A stretch of 64,000 bases of DNA. Source: Streptomonospora nanhaiensis (GTDB lineage Bacteria; Actinomycetota; Actinomycetes; Streptosporangiales; Streptosporangiaceae). The stretch spans positions 3,720,001 to 3,784,000 of the forward strand of contig NZ_CP113264.1 of NCBI RefSeq assembly GCF_026642255.1, read 5' to 3'. A program made the position numbers and the translations under genes. The notes under the pieces are model-generated. The model was given only the letters and a program-made list of their open reading frames with translations. It was not told the origin of the DNA and did not search any database. Position 1 is the first letter of the stretch. Each line of letters begins with the position of its first letter. Below are positions 17,930 to 25,830 of the stretch, piece after piece.

Positions 17930-18784
17930 ATGGCAGAGCGGCGGGAACGTCCGAAGAGGACCGTCCACACGGGACGGGTGGAGTCGGTCGAGCAGCTGAC
18001 GCCGCACATGGTCCGGGTCGTGTTCGGCGGTGACGGACTCTCCTCGTTCGCGACCGGGGGCCACACCGACAGCTACGTCAAGCTCCTGTTCCCGCCGCCC
18101 GCCCCGGGCGACCCGGAACCCCTCGACGTGGACCGGATCCGCGCCGAGCGCCCCCGCGAGGAGTGGCCGGTCACCCGCACCTACACCGTGCGCGCCTGGG
18201 ACCCCGACTCCCGCCGGCTGACCATCGACTTCGTCCACCACGGCAGCTCCGGCCTGGCCGGTGCCTGGGCGGCGGGCGCCTCGCACGGCGACCGGCTGTG
18301 CATGCTGGGGCCGGGCGGCGGCTACTCCCCCGACCCCGGCGCCGACTGGCACCTGCTGGCCGGGGACGAGAGCGCCCTTCCCGCCATCGCCGCCTCCGTG
18401 GAGCGGCTTCCGGTCGGCCGCACCGCGCACGTGTTCGTCGAGGTCCAGGGGCCCGAGGAGGAGCACAAGCTCGACGCCCACGACGACGTCCACGTGCACT
18501 GGCTGCACCGCGGAGACCGGCCCGTCGGGTCCCTCCTGGTCCCGGCCGTGCGCGCGCTCGACCTCCCCGAGGGCGCCGTGCACGCGTTCGTGCACGGCGA
18601 GGCGGGGTTCGTCCGCGACCTGCGCCGCCTCCTGCGCGTCGAGTACGGGCTGGCCAAGGAGAGCCTGTCCATCTCCGGCTACTGGCGCCTGGGCCGCGAC
18701 GAGGACGGCTGGCAGGCCTCCAAGGCCGAGTGGAACCGCAGCGTGGAGGCCGAGGAGGAGGCCACCCTGGCCTCCTCCGGCTGA
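17930..18784 (+). CDS. Siderophore-interacting protein, FAD ferric reductase family
   Basis: A 284-residue SIP-family flavoprotein, which reduces ferric siderophores in the cytoplasm to release Fe2+. It has the FAD-binding motif TRTYTVRAW (near residue 80), the HHGSSGLAGAWAAGA phosphate/stacking region typical of the group, LLAGDESALPAIAA of the NAD(P)H domain, and the conserved tail SGYWRLG. The ATG start lies 25 nt after the iron box; GAACGGGG upstream is a poor ribosome site. No siderophore synthesis or uptake genes are adjacent, so it is a stand-alone member of the iron regulon. Confidence 0.92.
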   Translation: MAERRERPKRTVHTGRVESVEQLTPHMVRVVFGGDGLSSFATGGHTDSYVKLLFPPPAPGDPEPLDVDRIRAERPREEWPVTRTYTVRAWDPDSRRLTIDFVHHGSSGLAGAWAAGASHGDRLCMLGPGGGYSPDPGADWHLLAGDESALPAIAASVERLPVGRTAHVFVEVQGPEEEHKLDAHDDVHVHWLHRGDRPVGSLLVPAVRALDLPEGAVHAFVHGEAGFVRDLRRLLRVEYGLAKESLSISGYWRLGRDEDGWQASKAEWNRSVEAEEEATLASSG

Positions 18785-18806
18785 CGCCGCGGTCCCGGTC
18801 CGGCCG

Positions 18807-20165
18807 CTACGCCTCCAGCTTCTCCAGCGCGATCAGGTAGGCCTCGTTGAAGGTCGGGAACTGGGGGACGGAGTCGAGCAGGGTCGCCACCGGGATCCCT
18901 GCCCGGATCGCCAGCGCGGCGGTGTGGATCCACTCCGACGCCATCGGCCCGAACGCCCACGCGCCGACCAGGACCCCGCGCCCGCGGTCGGCGACCAGCC
19001 CGAGCGTGCCGCGCGGGTCGGTCCCGTAGGTCCAGGGCCGGGCCAGGGTCTCGGGCAGGTCGGCCTCGGCGGTGACCGCGTCGATCCCGCGCTCCACCGC
19101 CTGCCGGGCGGTGAGCCCCACCGCCGCGATCTCGGGCTCGGAGAAGATCACGCGGGGGACCGCCGTGTAGTCGGCGGTGCGCTCCCTGCCCAGGATGTTG
19201 TCGGCGACGACGCGCCCCTGGTACTTGGCCACGTGCGTGAACATCGACACCCCGGTCGCGTCGCCGATGCCCCACAGGCCCGGCTCCGCCCGGCAGCGCT
19301 CGTCCACCGGCAGGCCGCTCCGGTCCGTCCGCACGCCGGCCTCCTCCAGCCCGAGGCCGTCGGTCCGGGGCCGGCGACCGGTGGCGAGCACCACCACGTC
19401 GGCGCGGACGCGCTCGCCGTTGTCGAGGGTGGCGAGCACGCCGTCGCCGTCCCTGGACACCGAGGCGACCTGGGTCCCCAGGTGCACGGAGATGCCGTCG
19501 CGGGCGAACTGGTCGCCGATCAGCTCGCACAGCCGCGGTTCCTCGCGGTCCACCAGGCGGGGCCCGCGCTGGACGACCGTCACCGCGGCGCCCATCCGGG
19601 ACAGGAACTGCCCCAGTTCGACGCCGACGGCGCTGCCGCCGACCACGAGGGCGCTGCGGGGGATCTCCGTGAGGGTGGTGGCCTCCCGGTTGGTCCACAC
19701 CATGGACCGGTCCAGGGCGTCGAGGCCGTCGATCGGCGGGCGCACGGCCGAGGACCCGGTGGCGACGACCACGTGGTCGGCGGTGAGCTCGGTGTCCCCC
19801 ACCGCCACGCGCCAGGGGTCGCGGCCGATCACGCGCCCCTCGCCCTTGAACACCAGCGCGCCCTGGTCCCGGTACCCCTGGACCTGTGCGGAGTCGTCGA
19901 GGTGGCGGATCATCTGATCGCGGTACTCGCGCAGCCGGGGCCAGTCGAGGTCCGGCGGGGAGACGCCCGCCGCGCCGACGGCCTCCGCGCGAACCTCCGG
20001 GGGCCGCAGCAGCACCTTGGTGGGGATGCAGGCGTAGTAGCCGCACTCGCCGCCGACGAGTTCGCGCTCGATGACGGCGACCCGCCTGCCCGCCTCGAGC
20101 AGACGGCTCGCGACCGTCTCGCCGCCCGGTCCCATGCCGATGATGATCGCGTCCAGGTGTTCCAT
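18807..20165 (-). CDS. Pyridine nucleotide-disulfide oxidoreductase, lipoamide-dehydrogenase-like
   Basis: A 452-residue class I flavoprotein disulfide reductase homologue. The FAD motif IIIGMGPGGETVA is at the N-terminus, the redox-active pair is C-x4-C in GGECGYYACIPTK, the NAD(P) motif is LVVGGSAVGVELG, and the second FAD motif is LWGIGDATGV. The C-terminal interface helix reads FPTFNEAY where lipoamide dehydrogenase has H-P-T-x-x-E, so the catalytic base His is replaced by Phe. It is therefore probably not a true lipoamide dehydrogenase, and the disulfide substrate is unknown. The ATG in front of EHLDAII is preferred to an upstream start because the FAD motif must lie close to the N-terminus. 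Confidence 0.85.
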   Translation of the reverse strand: MEHLDAIIIGMGPGGETVASRLLEAGRRVAVIERELVGGECGYYACIPTKVLLRPPEVRAEAVGAAGVSPPDLDWPRLREYRDQMIRHLDDSAQVQGYRDQGALVFKGEGRVIGRDPWRVAVGDTELTADHVVVATGSSAVRPPIDGLDALDRSMVWTNREATTLTEIPRSALVVGGSAVGVELGQFLSRMGAAVTVVQRGPRLVDREEPRLCELIGDQFARDGISVHLGTQVASVSRDGDGVLATLDNGERVRADVVVLATGRRPRTDGLGLEEAGVRTDRSGLPVDERCRAEPGLWGIGDATGVSMFTHVAKYQGRVVADNILGRERTADYTAVPRVIFSEPEIAAVGLTARQAVERGIDAVTAEADLPETLARPWTYGTDPRGTLGLVADRGRGVLVGAWAFGPMASEWIHTAALAIRAGIPVATLLDSVPQFPTFNEAYLIALEKLEA

Positions 20166-20468
20166 GTGCCTCGTTCCGCCCGCAGCCCGGTGGGTCAACC
20201 ACGATGGTGGCCCCTGCCCGGGGTGGGGGGAAGGTCCGACACGCGGCTATTCCACGGGTTCGCGCCTCCGGAACCGCGCGGGAGGCGCGGAAGCGGCCCG
20301 CACGCGTACGGCGGACGGCCGCGGACGCGCACGGGGAGCGCGGTCCGGCGGAGCGCCCGCGTGCGGCGCGTCACCCCCGGAACGGGCCGTGCGCGGGCCG
20401 GGGCGTGATGGAATTGCAGGTCGTCACCCGGTCCGATCCGGAAGGAACCGCCTCCCCGGCGCATCCCC
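20166..20468. other. Divergent intergenic region, nothing clear
   Basis: This 303-nt gap separates the divergent oxidoreductase and TRIC genes and should hold both promoters. It is GC-rich throughout; I see no strong palindrome and no convincing -10/-35 pair. A purine run GGAAGGAA about 18 nt before the TRIC start is the only ribosome-site-like sequence. Confidence 0.4.
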
Positions 20469-21101
20469 ATGTCCACGCAGAACCTCCTCCTCGTCCTCGA
20501 CCTCGTCGGCATCCTGGCGTTCGCCGTCGACGGGGCCCTGACGGCCATCCGCACCGCCCGGGTGGACATCGTCGGTGTGCTGTCCCTCGGCCTGGTCACC
20601 GCCATCGGCGGCGGCGTCATCCGCGACGTCCTGCTGGGGGTGACCCCGGCGACCTTCCAGGACTGGCGCTACATCACGACCGCGCTCGTCGGCGGCACGC
20701 TGGCCTTCTTCCTCAGCCGCCAGCTGACGCACCTGTCCAGGCCGATCCTGCTGTTCGACGCGGCCGGCCTGAGCCTGTTCGCGGTGATCGGCGCGACCAA
20801 GGCGCAGGAGATGGGGTTCGGTCCGCTCCAGGCGGTCCTGCTGGGCGCGATCACCGGGGTCGGCGGCGGCACCGTCCGCGACGTGCTGCTCAACCGCGTA
20901 CCGACCGTGCTCAGCGCCAACTCGCACCTGTACGCCATCCCGGCGATGCTCGGCGCCGCGTTCGTCGTGCTCGCGAACGTGGCCGGGTTCGGCACGGGCC
21001 TGGTCGCGGTCGTCGGCGCCCTGGTCTGCTTCACCGTGCGGATCCTCGCGCTGCGGTACCGGTGGAACGCCCCCCTGCCGCCCGGGGCGCCGCCGCTGTG
21101 A
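20469..21101 (+). CDS. TRIC-type cation channel family protein (UPF0126)
   Basis: A 210-residue, seven-helix membrane protein made of two inverted three-helix repeats plus one. Each repeat carries the glycine-kinked pore motif and a conserved Arg-Asp: AIGGGVIRDVLLG and GVGGGTVRDVLLN. This is the YadS/YicG family, prokaryotic homologues of the trimeric intracellular cation channel of animals, which conducts K+/Na+; the role in bacteria is open. A DUF-like basic tail (RILALRYRWNAPLPPG) follows the last helix. It is monocistronic. Confidence 0.9.
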   Translation: MSTQNLLLVLDLVGILAFAVDGALTAIRTARVDIVGVLSLGLVTAIGGGVIRDVLLGVTPATFQDWRYITTALVGGTLAFFLSRQLTHLSRPILLFDAAGLSLFAVIGATKAQEMGFGPLQAVLLGAITGVGGGTVRDVLLNRVPTVLSANSHLYAIPAMLGAAFVVLANVAGFGTGLVAVVGALVCFTVRILALRYRWNAPLPPGAPPL

Positions 21102-21364
21102 CCCCCGCCCCGGCACCGGGCTCCGGCCGCCCCGCACGTCCGCGGACGGGGCGCGGGCCCCGGCATCCGTGTGCGCGGAGGAGGACCCGGTCCCCGGGGA
21201 GCGGGGCGCGGGGCCGCACGGGTGACCCTGGACCTCTCCCGGCCGGCGGCACTCGTCGTGCGGGACCTCGCACGCACGCGTGCGCGCCGACGGGCCAGGC
21301 GCTCGGCCGGGCGGGGGCGAGCTCCGCACGCGCACCCGCATGCGCGCCGACGGCCGTCCCCGCC

Positions 21365-22285
21365 TCAGGGGAGTTCCGGTGTCGCCCCCAGGGCACGGTC
21401 CGCCACCTCGCGCAGCATAGTGACCATGGCGTGGACGGGCCCGGTCGGCCGCCGCCGGTGGACGGCGTAGATCTCCCTGGCCAGGCGGGCGTCGCGCAGG
21501 GGGCGGCTCACCCGGAGCCCCGGGCGCGCGGCGCCCAGGATGCTGCTCGGCACGAGCGCCACACCGACCCCGGCCTCGATGAGCGCGAGGGCGACCTCGT
21601 AGTCGCGGGTCTCGTAGGCCACGGTCAGGCGGACCCCGGCCGCGGCCGCCGCGGTGTCCAGGCTGACGCGGTTGTGGATCCCGGGCGCCCCGCAGATCCA
21701 CTCCTCGTCGGCCAGGTCCGCCAGCCCCAGGTCGTGGTCGCCGAGGGGGTGCCCGGTGGGGGCGACCGCGAGCAGCGGGTCGACGAGGACGCGTTCGCGG
21801 TGCAGGCCGCCGGCCCGCGGCAGGGGCACGCCCGGGTAGCGGTGCGTGACGAGCAGGTCCAGCTCGCCGGAGGCGACCAGGCCGTACCCTCCGGGCGGCT
21901 CGATGTCGGACAGGGACAGCCGCACGTGCGGGTGCTCGCGGCCGAAGGCGGCGAGGGTGGCGGGCAGCAGGACCTTGCCCGCGCTGGCGAAGGCCCCCAG
22001 GGACAGGCGGTCGGGGACCACCCCCGCGAACGCGCGGACGGCGGTCTCGGCGTCGCGCAGCTCGCCCAGGACGCGTTCCCCGTGGGCGAGCAGCACCCGC
22101 CCCGCCTCGGTGAGGGTGGCCCCCGTGCGTCCGCGCTCGACCAGTGCGCATCCGACCTCGCGCTCCAGCTTGGTGAGCTGCTGGGAGAGGGCGGGCGGGG
22201 TGAACGACAGTCGCTCGGCCGCGGCGGCGATGGATCCCGCGTGCGCGATCTCCACGAGCACGCGGAGCCGGTTGGCGTCCAGCAC
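21365..22285 (-). CDS. LysR-family transcriptional regulator
   Basis: A 306-residue LysR regulator. The winged helix-turn-helix is at residues 3-62 (RLRVLVEIAHAGSIAAAAER, then FTPPALSQQLTKLEREVG). An effector-binding domain of periplasmic-binding fold follows (LSLGAFASAGKVLLPATLAAF, GELDLLVTH). The GTG start has GGAGGG five bases upstream. It is divergent from a PLP dehydratase-like gene, with a 99-nt shared promoter that contains a textbook T-N11-A palindrome; it probably activates that enzyme in response to its substrate and represses itself. Confidence 0.92.
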   Translation of the reverse strand: MLDANRLRVLVEIAHAGSIAAAAERLSFTPPALSQQLTKLEREVGCALVERGRTGATLTEAGRVLLAHGERVLGELRDAETAVRAFAGVVPDRLSLGAFASAGKVLLPATLAAFGREHPHVRLSLSDIEPPGGYGLVASGELDLLVTHRYPGVPLPRAGGLHRERVLVDPLLAVAPTGHPLGDHDLGLADLADEEWICGAPGIHNRVSLDTAAAAAGVRLTVAYETRDYEVALALIEAGVGVALVPSSILGAARPGLRVSRPLRDARLAREIYAVHRRRPTGPVHAMVTMLREVADRALGATPELP

Positions 22286-22322
22286 GGCGACCCTCCCCCA
22301 AACAACATCCGGCACAAAGTTC

Positions 22323-22358
22323 TGCTTACTGATCTTTAGCAGACCCAACTTTAAGTTA
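22323..22358. promoter_or_regulatory. LysR-type T-N11-A operator and promoter
   Basis: CTGCT-N11-AGCAG (22323-22343) is a perfect 5-bp-arm palindrome with the T-N11-A geometry of LysR sites. A second palindrome AACTT-T-AAGTT (22348-22358) follows and contains a -10-like TAAGTT for the dehydratase gene. The stretch is far more AT-rich than its surroundings. Confidence 0.65.
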
Positions 22359-22384
22359 ATCGTCAGTAGCGGCAGAGTGGAGCC

Positions 22385-23314
22385 ATGAGCCCCACGACCG
22401 CGCACGCCGCGCGCACGCCCACGGCCACCGACGTCCGCGCGGCGGCGGAGCGCATCGCGCCCTACGCCCGACGGACCCCCGTGCTGCACACCGAGGTGGA
22501 CGGCCGTCCGCTGTCCCTGAAGCTGGAGCACCTCCAGCTCACGGGCGCGTTCAAGCTGCGCGGGGCCCTCAACGCGCTGCTCGGCGGGGAGCCGGCCGAG
22601 CGCGTCATCACCGCCTCCGGCGGCAACCACGGGCTGGGCGTGGCGACCGCCGCGCGGCTGCTGGGCGTGCACGCCACGGTGTACGTGCCCGAGACCGTCC
22701 CCGAGGCCAAGGCGGCGCCGCTGGCCGCCACCGGGGCCGAGATCGTCCGGCTGGGCGAGCACTACGCCGTGGCCGCCGAGGCCGCCAGGGCCCGCGCGGA
22801 GGCGGAGGGTGTGCGCTACCTCCACGCCTTCGACGACGCCCTGGTCGTCGCGGGCCAGGGCACGATCGGTCTGGAGATCGCCACGGACGCGCCCGAGTGC
22901 GACACGATCGCGGTCGCGGTCGGCGGGGGCGGGCTCGCCGCCGGCGTGCGTCTGGGAGCGGGCGGACGCCAGGTCGTGGGCGTGGAGCCCGAGGGCTGCC
23001 AGAGCCTGCACGCCGCACTGGCGGCGGGCCGGCCGGTGCAGACCCCGGTGGACTCGGTGGCCGCCTCCGCCCTGGGCGCGTCCGTCCTCGGCCGCGTGCC
23101 GTTCGAGGTGCTGCGCGCCCACCCGGTGACCCCGGCGCTCGTGGACGACGCCGAGATCGTCGAGGCGCAGGACCGCCTGTGGCAGGAGTTCCGGATCGCC
23201 ACCGAACCGGCGGCGGCGGTGCCCTTCGCCGCCTGGCTCGCCGGACGGGTCCCCGGGGAGCGCCCCTGCCTGGTCGTGTGCGGCGCCAACGCGGACTGGA
23301 GGCGCGTCGGCTGA
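22385..23314 (+). CDS. Threonine/serine dehydratase-like PLP enzyme
   Basis: A 309-residue fold-type II PLP enzyme. The Schiff-base lysine is in LTGAFKLRGALNAL, the phosphate/substrate loop in ASGGNHGLGVA, and the cofactor glycine loop in VAVGGGGLAAG. This is the compact serine/threonine dehydratase-racemase group without the regulatory ACT domain. It probably deaminates or racemises a hydroxy-amino acid such as threonine or serine. Divergent with a LysR regulator that likely controls it. The ATG has a weak GTGGAG just upstream. Confidence 0.88.
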   Translation: MSPTTAHAARTPTATDVRAAAERIAPYARRTPVLHTEVDGRPLSLKLEHLQLTGAFKLRGALNALLGGEPAERVITASGGNHGLGVATAARLLGVHATVYVPETVPEAKAAPLAATGAEIVRLGEHYAVAAEAARARAEAEGVRYLHAFDDALVVAGQGTIGLEIATDAPECDTIAVAVGGGGLAAGVRLGAGGRQVVGVEPEGCQSLHAALAAGRPVQTPVDSVAASALGASVLGRVPFEVLRAHPVTPALVDDAEIVEAQDRLWQEFRIATEPAAAVPFAAWLAGRVPGERPCLVVCGANADWRRVG

Positions 23315-23461
23315 CGGGCCGGGGCAGCGGAGCCGCTCCGTCCCCGGGCTCCGCCGCGCGAAGCGGTGACCTGGGGCACCCGGGTGACCCGGTGCCGATG
23401 TTACCGACCGGTCGCCCTTACATTGGATCCGGCATCCGACCAATCTCGTGAGGGAGACCAC

Positions 23462-24130
23462 GTGCTCTATGGTGCGTTCAGGCAGTCTGCGTCGGTACTC
23501 GCGCGCACCCTGTGCCGCCCGACCATCCTGGGCCGTGAGAACGTCCCCGCCACCGGCGCGGTCCTGCTCGCCAGCAACCACCTGTCGTTCGTGGACAGCA
23601 TCATCATCCCGCTGTCGGTCACACAGCGCCCGGTGCGCTTCCTCGCCAAGTCGGACTACTTCGAGGGCTCCGGCGTCAAGGGCCGCCTGACCAAGGCCGT
23701 GTTCTCCTCGCTGGGCGCCATGCCGGTGAAGCGCTCCGACGCCCGCGGCGCCATGATGTCGCTGGAGCTGATGCTGGACCGCCTGCGCGAGGGCGAGGCG
23801 TGCGTGATCTACCCCGAGGGGTCCCGCTCGCGCGACGGGCGCCTCTACCGGGGCCGGACCGGTGTGGGGCACCTGGCGATGGAGTCCAAGGCCCCCGTCG
23901 TACCGGTGGCGCTGTCGGGCACCCAGGACGTGCAGCCGGTGGGGGCGTCCATGCCGCGTCCGCGCCCCTTCACCATCCGCTTCGGCGAACCCCTGGACTT
24001 CTCCTCCGGCTACGACCACCTCGCTCCGGGCAAGGCCCGCAGGGTGATCGCCGACCAGGTCATGGACGCCATCCAGGCGATGTCCGGCCAGGAGCGCGCC
24101 GAGAGGTACAACTCCTACAGCGGCGGCTAG
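23462..24130 (+). CDS. 1-acyl-sn-glycerol-3-phosphate acyltransferase (PlsC-like)
   Basis: A 222-residue lysophospholipid acyltransferase of the PlsC family. The catalytic motif is NHLSFVDS (H-x4-D), followed by the glycerophosphate-binding YPEGSRSRDG and the block APVVPVALSG. It adds the second acyl chain to make phosphatidic acid at the membrane. The GTG start is chosen over an upstream frame extension because AGGGAG lies 5-6 bases before it and a -10-like TACATT (23419-23424) lies between the two possible starts. A very strong terminator follows. Confidence 0.88.
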   Translation: MLYGAFRQSASVLARTLCRPTILGRENVPATGAVLLASNHLSFVDSIIIPLSVTQRPVRFLAKSDYFEGSGVKGRLTKAVFSSLGAMPVKRSDARGAMMSLELMLDRLREGEACVIYPEGSRSRDGRLYRGRTGVGHLAMESKAPVVPVALSGTQDVQPVGASMPRPRPFTIRFGEPLDFSSGYDHLAPGKARRVIADQVMDAIQAMSGQERAERYNSYSGG

Positions 24131-24156
24131 CAGGTCCCGGCGCCTCCCTCTCCCTT

Positions 24157-24209
24157 CCCGTGTGCGCACGGCCCCGCCCTTCCGGCGGAGCCGTGCGCAC
24201 ACGGGTTTT
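24157..24209 (+). terminator. Rho-independent terminator of the acyltransferase gene
   Basis: A 16-bp perfect stem (left arm CCCGTGTGCGCACGGC) with an inner CCGCC/GGCGG stem, followed by TTTT. It begins 27 nt after the stop codon. One of the few hairpins here with a T-run. Confidence 0.85.
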
Positions 24210-24594
24210 CCGTGGGTGGACGACGACTCCGTGTGCGTGTCGGAACACGGGCTCCCGGGGCCCGGCTCCCGGGCGATCGGAGCGGCCGGGGCGTTTTCCG
24301 GGACCGAGGTCCTGGCCGTTCCCGGATTTCCCGAAGTTTTTTTCTGGAATCGCACACTGTGCGTCCCGGAATGTGGTCACCTAGGGTCATGGAAGCCGAA
24401 GGCGCGCCTGCGGGCCGTACCGGTTCTCCTCCCCGGGCGAGGGCCGGGGACCGCTGACCCTCTCCCCAGTTCGGCCCCCGGCGCCCCCTCCGGGGGCCGA
24501 CTCCCAGCCGCCTACCTCCTGCGGGCGGGGCGCCGGGCGGGTTTCCCGCCCGGCGCCCTCCGGACCGCGCCCCGCAGCGGCCGGCGGACCCGCC
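24210..24594. other. 3'-3' gap with T7 tract and palindrome
   Basis: No convincing gene is present between the convergent acyltransferase and exchanger genes. Around 24335-24392 there is an AT-richer island with a run of seven T, the 13-bp palindrome CGCACACTGTGCG and a -10-like TAGGGT (24382-24387). A 22-codon frame from the ATG at 24389 is too close to that box to be its product. A small RNA or a relic promoter is possible. Confidence 0.3.
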
Positions 24595-25713
24595 TCAGAA
24601 GGCCAGCACACCGACGATCCCCGCGTACACGGCGATCAGCAGCACGCCCTCGAAGCCGATCCGGCCCCATCCGCGCGCCTGGCGGACGATGAGCCCGGCG
24701 AGGAGCACCACCGTCATCAGCAGCGCACCGCAGGTGAGGAAGAGCTCGTCGGTTCCCGCGACGTGGAACAGCGACCCCGAGCGGTAGAAGACGTCGCCCA
24801 CCGCCAGGTTGAGCACGTCCAGGCTGTTGCCGCCGATGATCGCCGCCACGGCCAGCGTCATGGCGCCCCGCCGGACGGCGGCGACCGCCGCGACCGTCTC
24901 GGGCAGGGCGTTGACCGCGCCCATCGCCACCGCGCCGACGAGCCCCGCGCTGAGCCCGGTGGACTCCACGACGACGACCGCCGCCTCCGCCAGGGCCCAG
25001 CCGCCCACGGCCACGACGGTGCCGACCACCGCGAAACCCGCCCACAGGGAGGCCGTGCCCCCGGCCCCCTCGCCCGCCGGGGTGTCCGCGCGGACGGCGT
25101 CCACGGTCCCGCTCCCCGCGGAACCGCCCCCGGAGCCGGGCGCCGGGGCGCCGCCGGAGGCGCCGGGGACGTCCACCACCGTCTCCCGCGTGTGTACGGC
25201 GCGCCACATCGGGTGCGCTCCCTCGTGGTGGATCAGCCGGAGCCCGCCCGCGTAGAAGGCGACGAGGACGACCGAGGCCGGGTGGACCCCCAGCACCGTC
25301 ACGTCGGGCCCGAAGCCGGACATCAGGGCCAGGGACAGCATCCCGATCAGCAGGCAGCAGAAGAGCAGGTTCGCCGACGAGGCCGCGGCGTGCTCCAGGT
25401 TGGCGCGGCGGTGGAAGAAGTCGGCCACCGCCAGAGCGAGGGTCTGGGCGGCGATCCCCCCGACGGCGTTGCTGTAGGCCAGCCCCGGCTGGTCCGCGGC
25501 GGCGCTCACCGCCGTCATCACGATCCCCGACAGGGACGTGGCCAGGCCGAAGAAGACCGCGCCGAAGACGGCCTCCCCCCACCCCGTGCGGTCCGCGAGG
25601 ACGTCCCCGAGGGTGGCCATCCTGACGCTGGCCACCACGGTCACCGCGGCCACCAGGACGAAGATCGCGATACTCCAGCCCAGCGACCACGGCGGTGCCA
25701 TCGCTTCCACCAT
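24595..25713 (-). CDS. CaCA-superfamily cation exchanger (sodium/calcium exchanger-like)
   Basis: A 372-residue membrane protein with two homologous halves. The second alpha-repeat is clear (VNALPETVAAVAAVRRG, then IIGGNSLDVLNLAVGDVF), and the first is a diverged copy (FGLATSLSGIVMTAVSAAA, then SNAVGGIAAQTLALAVADF). Between them is a long cytoplasmic loop rich in Gly, Pro and acidic residues. The first repeat lacks the usual Pro-Glu of the ion site (SLSG in place of xLPE), so ion choice is uncertain. The ATG before VEAMAPP has GGGAGGGAA upstream. It is a single gene ahead of the molybdenum hydroxylase operon's 3' end. Confidence 0.75.
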   Translation of the reverse strand: MVEAMAPPWSLGWSIAIFVLVAAVTVVASVRMATLGDVLADRTGWGEAVFGAVFFGLATSLSGIVMTAVSAAADQPGLAYSNAVGGIAAQTLALAVADFFHRRANLEHAAASSANLLFCCLLIGMLSLALMSGFGPDVTVLGVHPASVVLVAFYAGGLRLIHHEGAHPMWRAVHTRETVVDVPGASGGAPAPGSGGGSAGSGTVDAVRADTPAGEGAGGTASLWAGFAVVGTVVAVGGWALAEAAVVVVESTGLSAGLVGAVAMGAVNALPETVAAVAAVRRGAMTLAVAAIIGGNSLDVLNLAVGDVFYRSGSLFHVAGTDELFLTCGALLMTVVLLAGLIVRQARGWGRIGFEGVLLIAVYAGIVGVLAF

Positions 25714-25830
25714 GTGCGTTCCCTCCCCGTGTCGGTGCACGGTCCCCGGGCTACCCGCGGCGGGGCGCTCCAATCGGGCCCGCGCACGCGCGCGGGCCCG
25801 CCGCCGGGGCGAGCCGTCCCTCCTCGCAGG

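Noticed and set aside
21281..21353. 13-bp repeat TGCGCGCCGACGG, 60 bp apart, after the LysR gene
   Set aside because: Short, GC-only and in a 3'-3' gap; likely by chance at this base composition.
21365..24355. Single long frame joining the LysR gene to upstream sequence
   Set aside because: Only the last 306 residues are a LysR protein; the rest is antisense to the dehydratase and acyltransferase genes.
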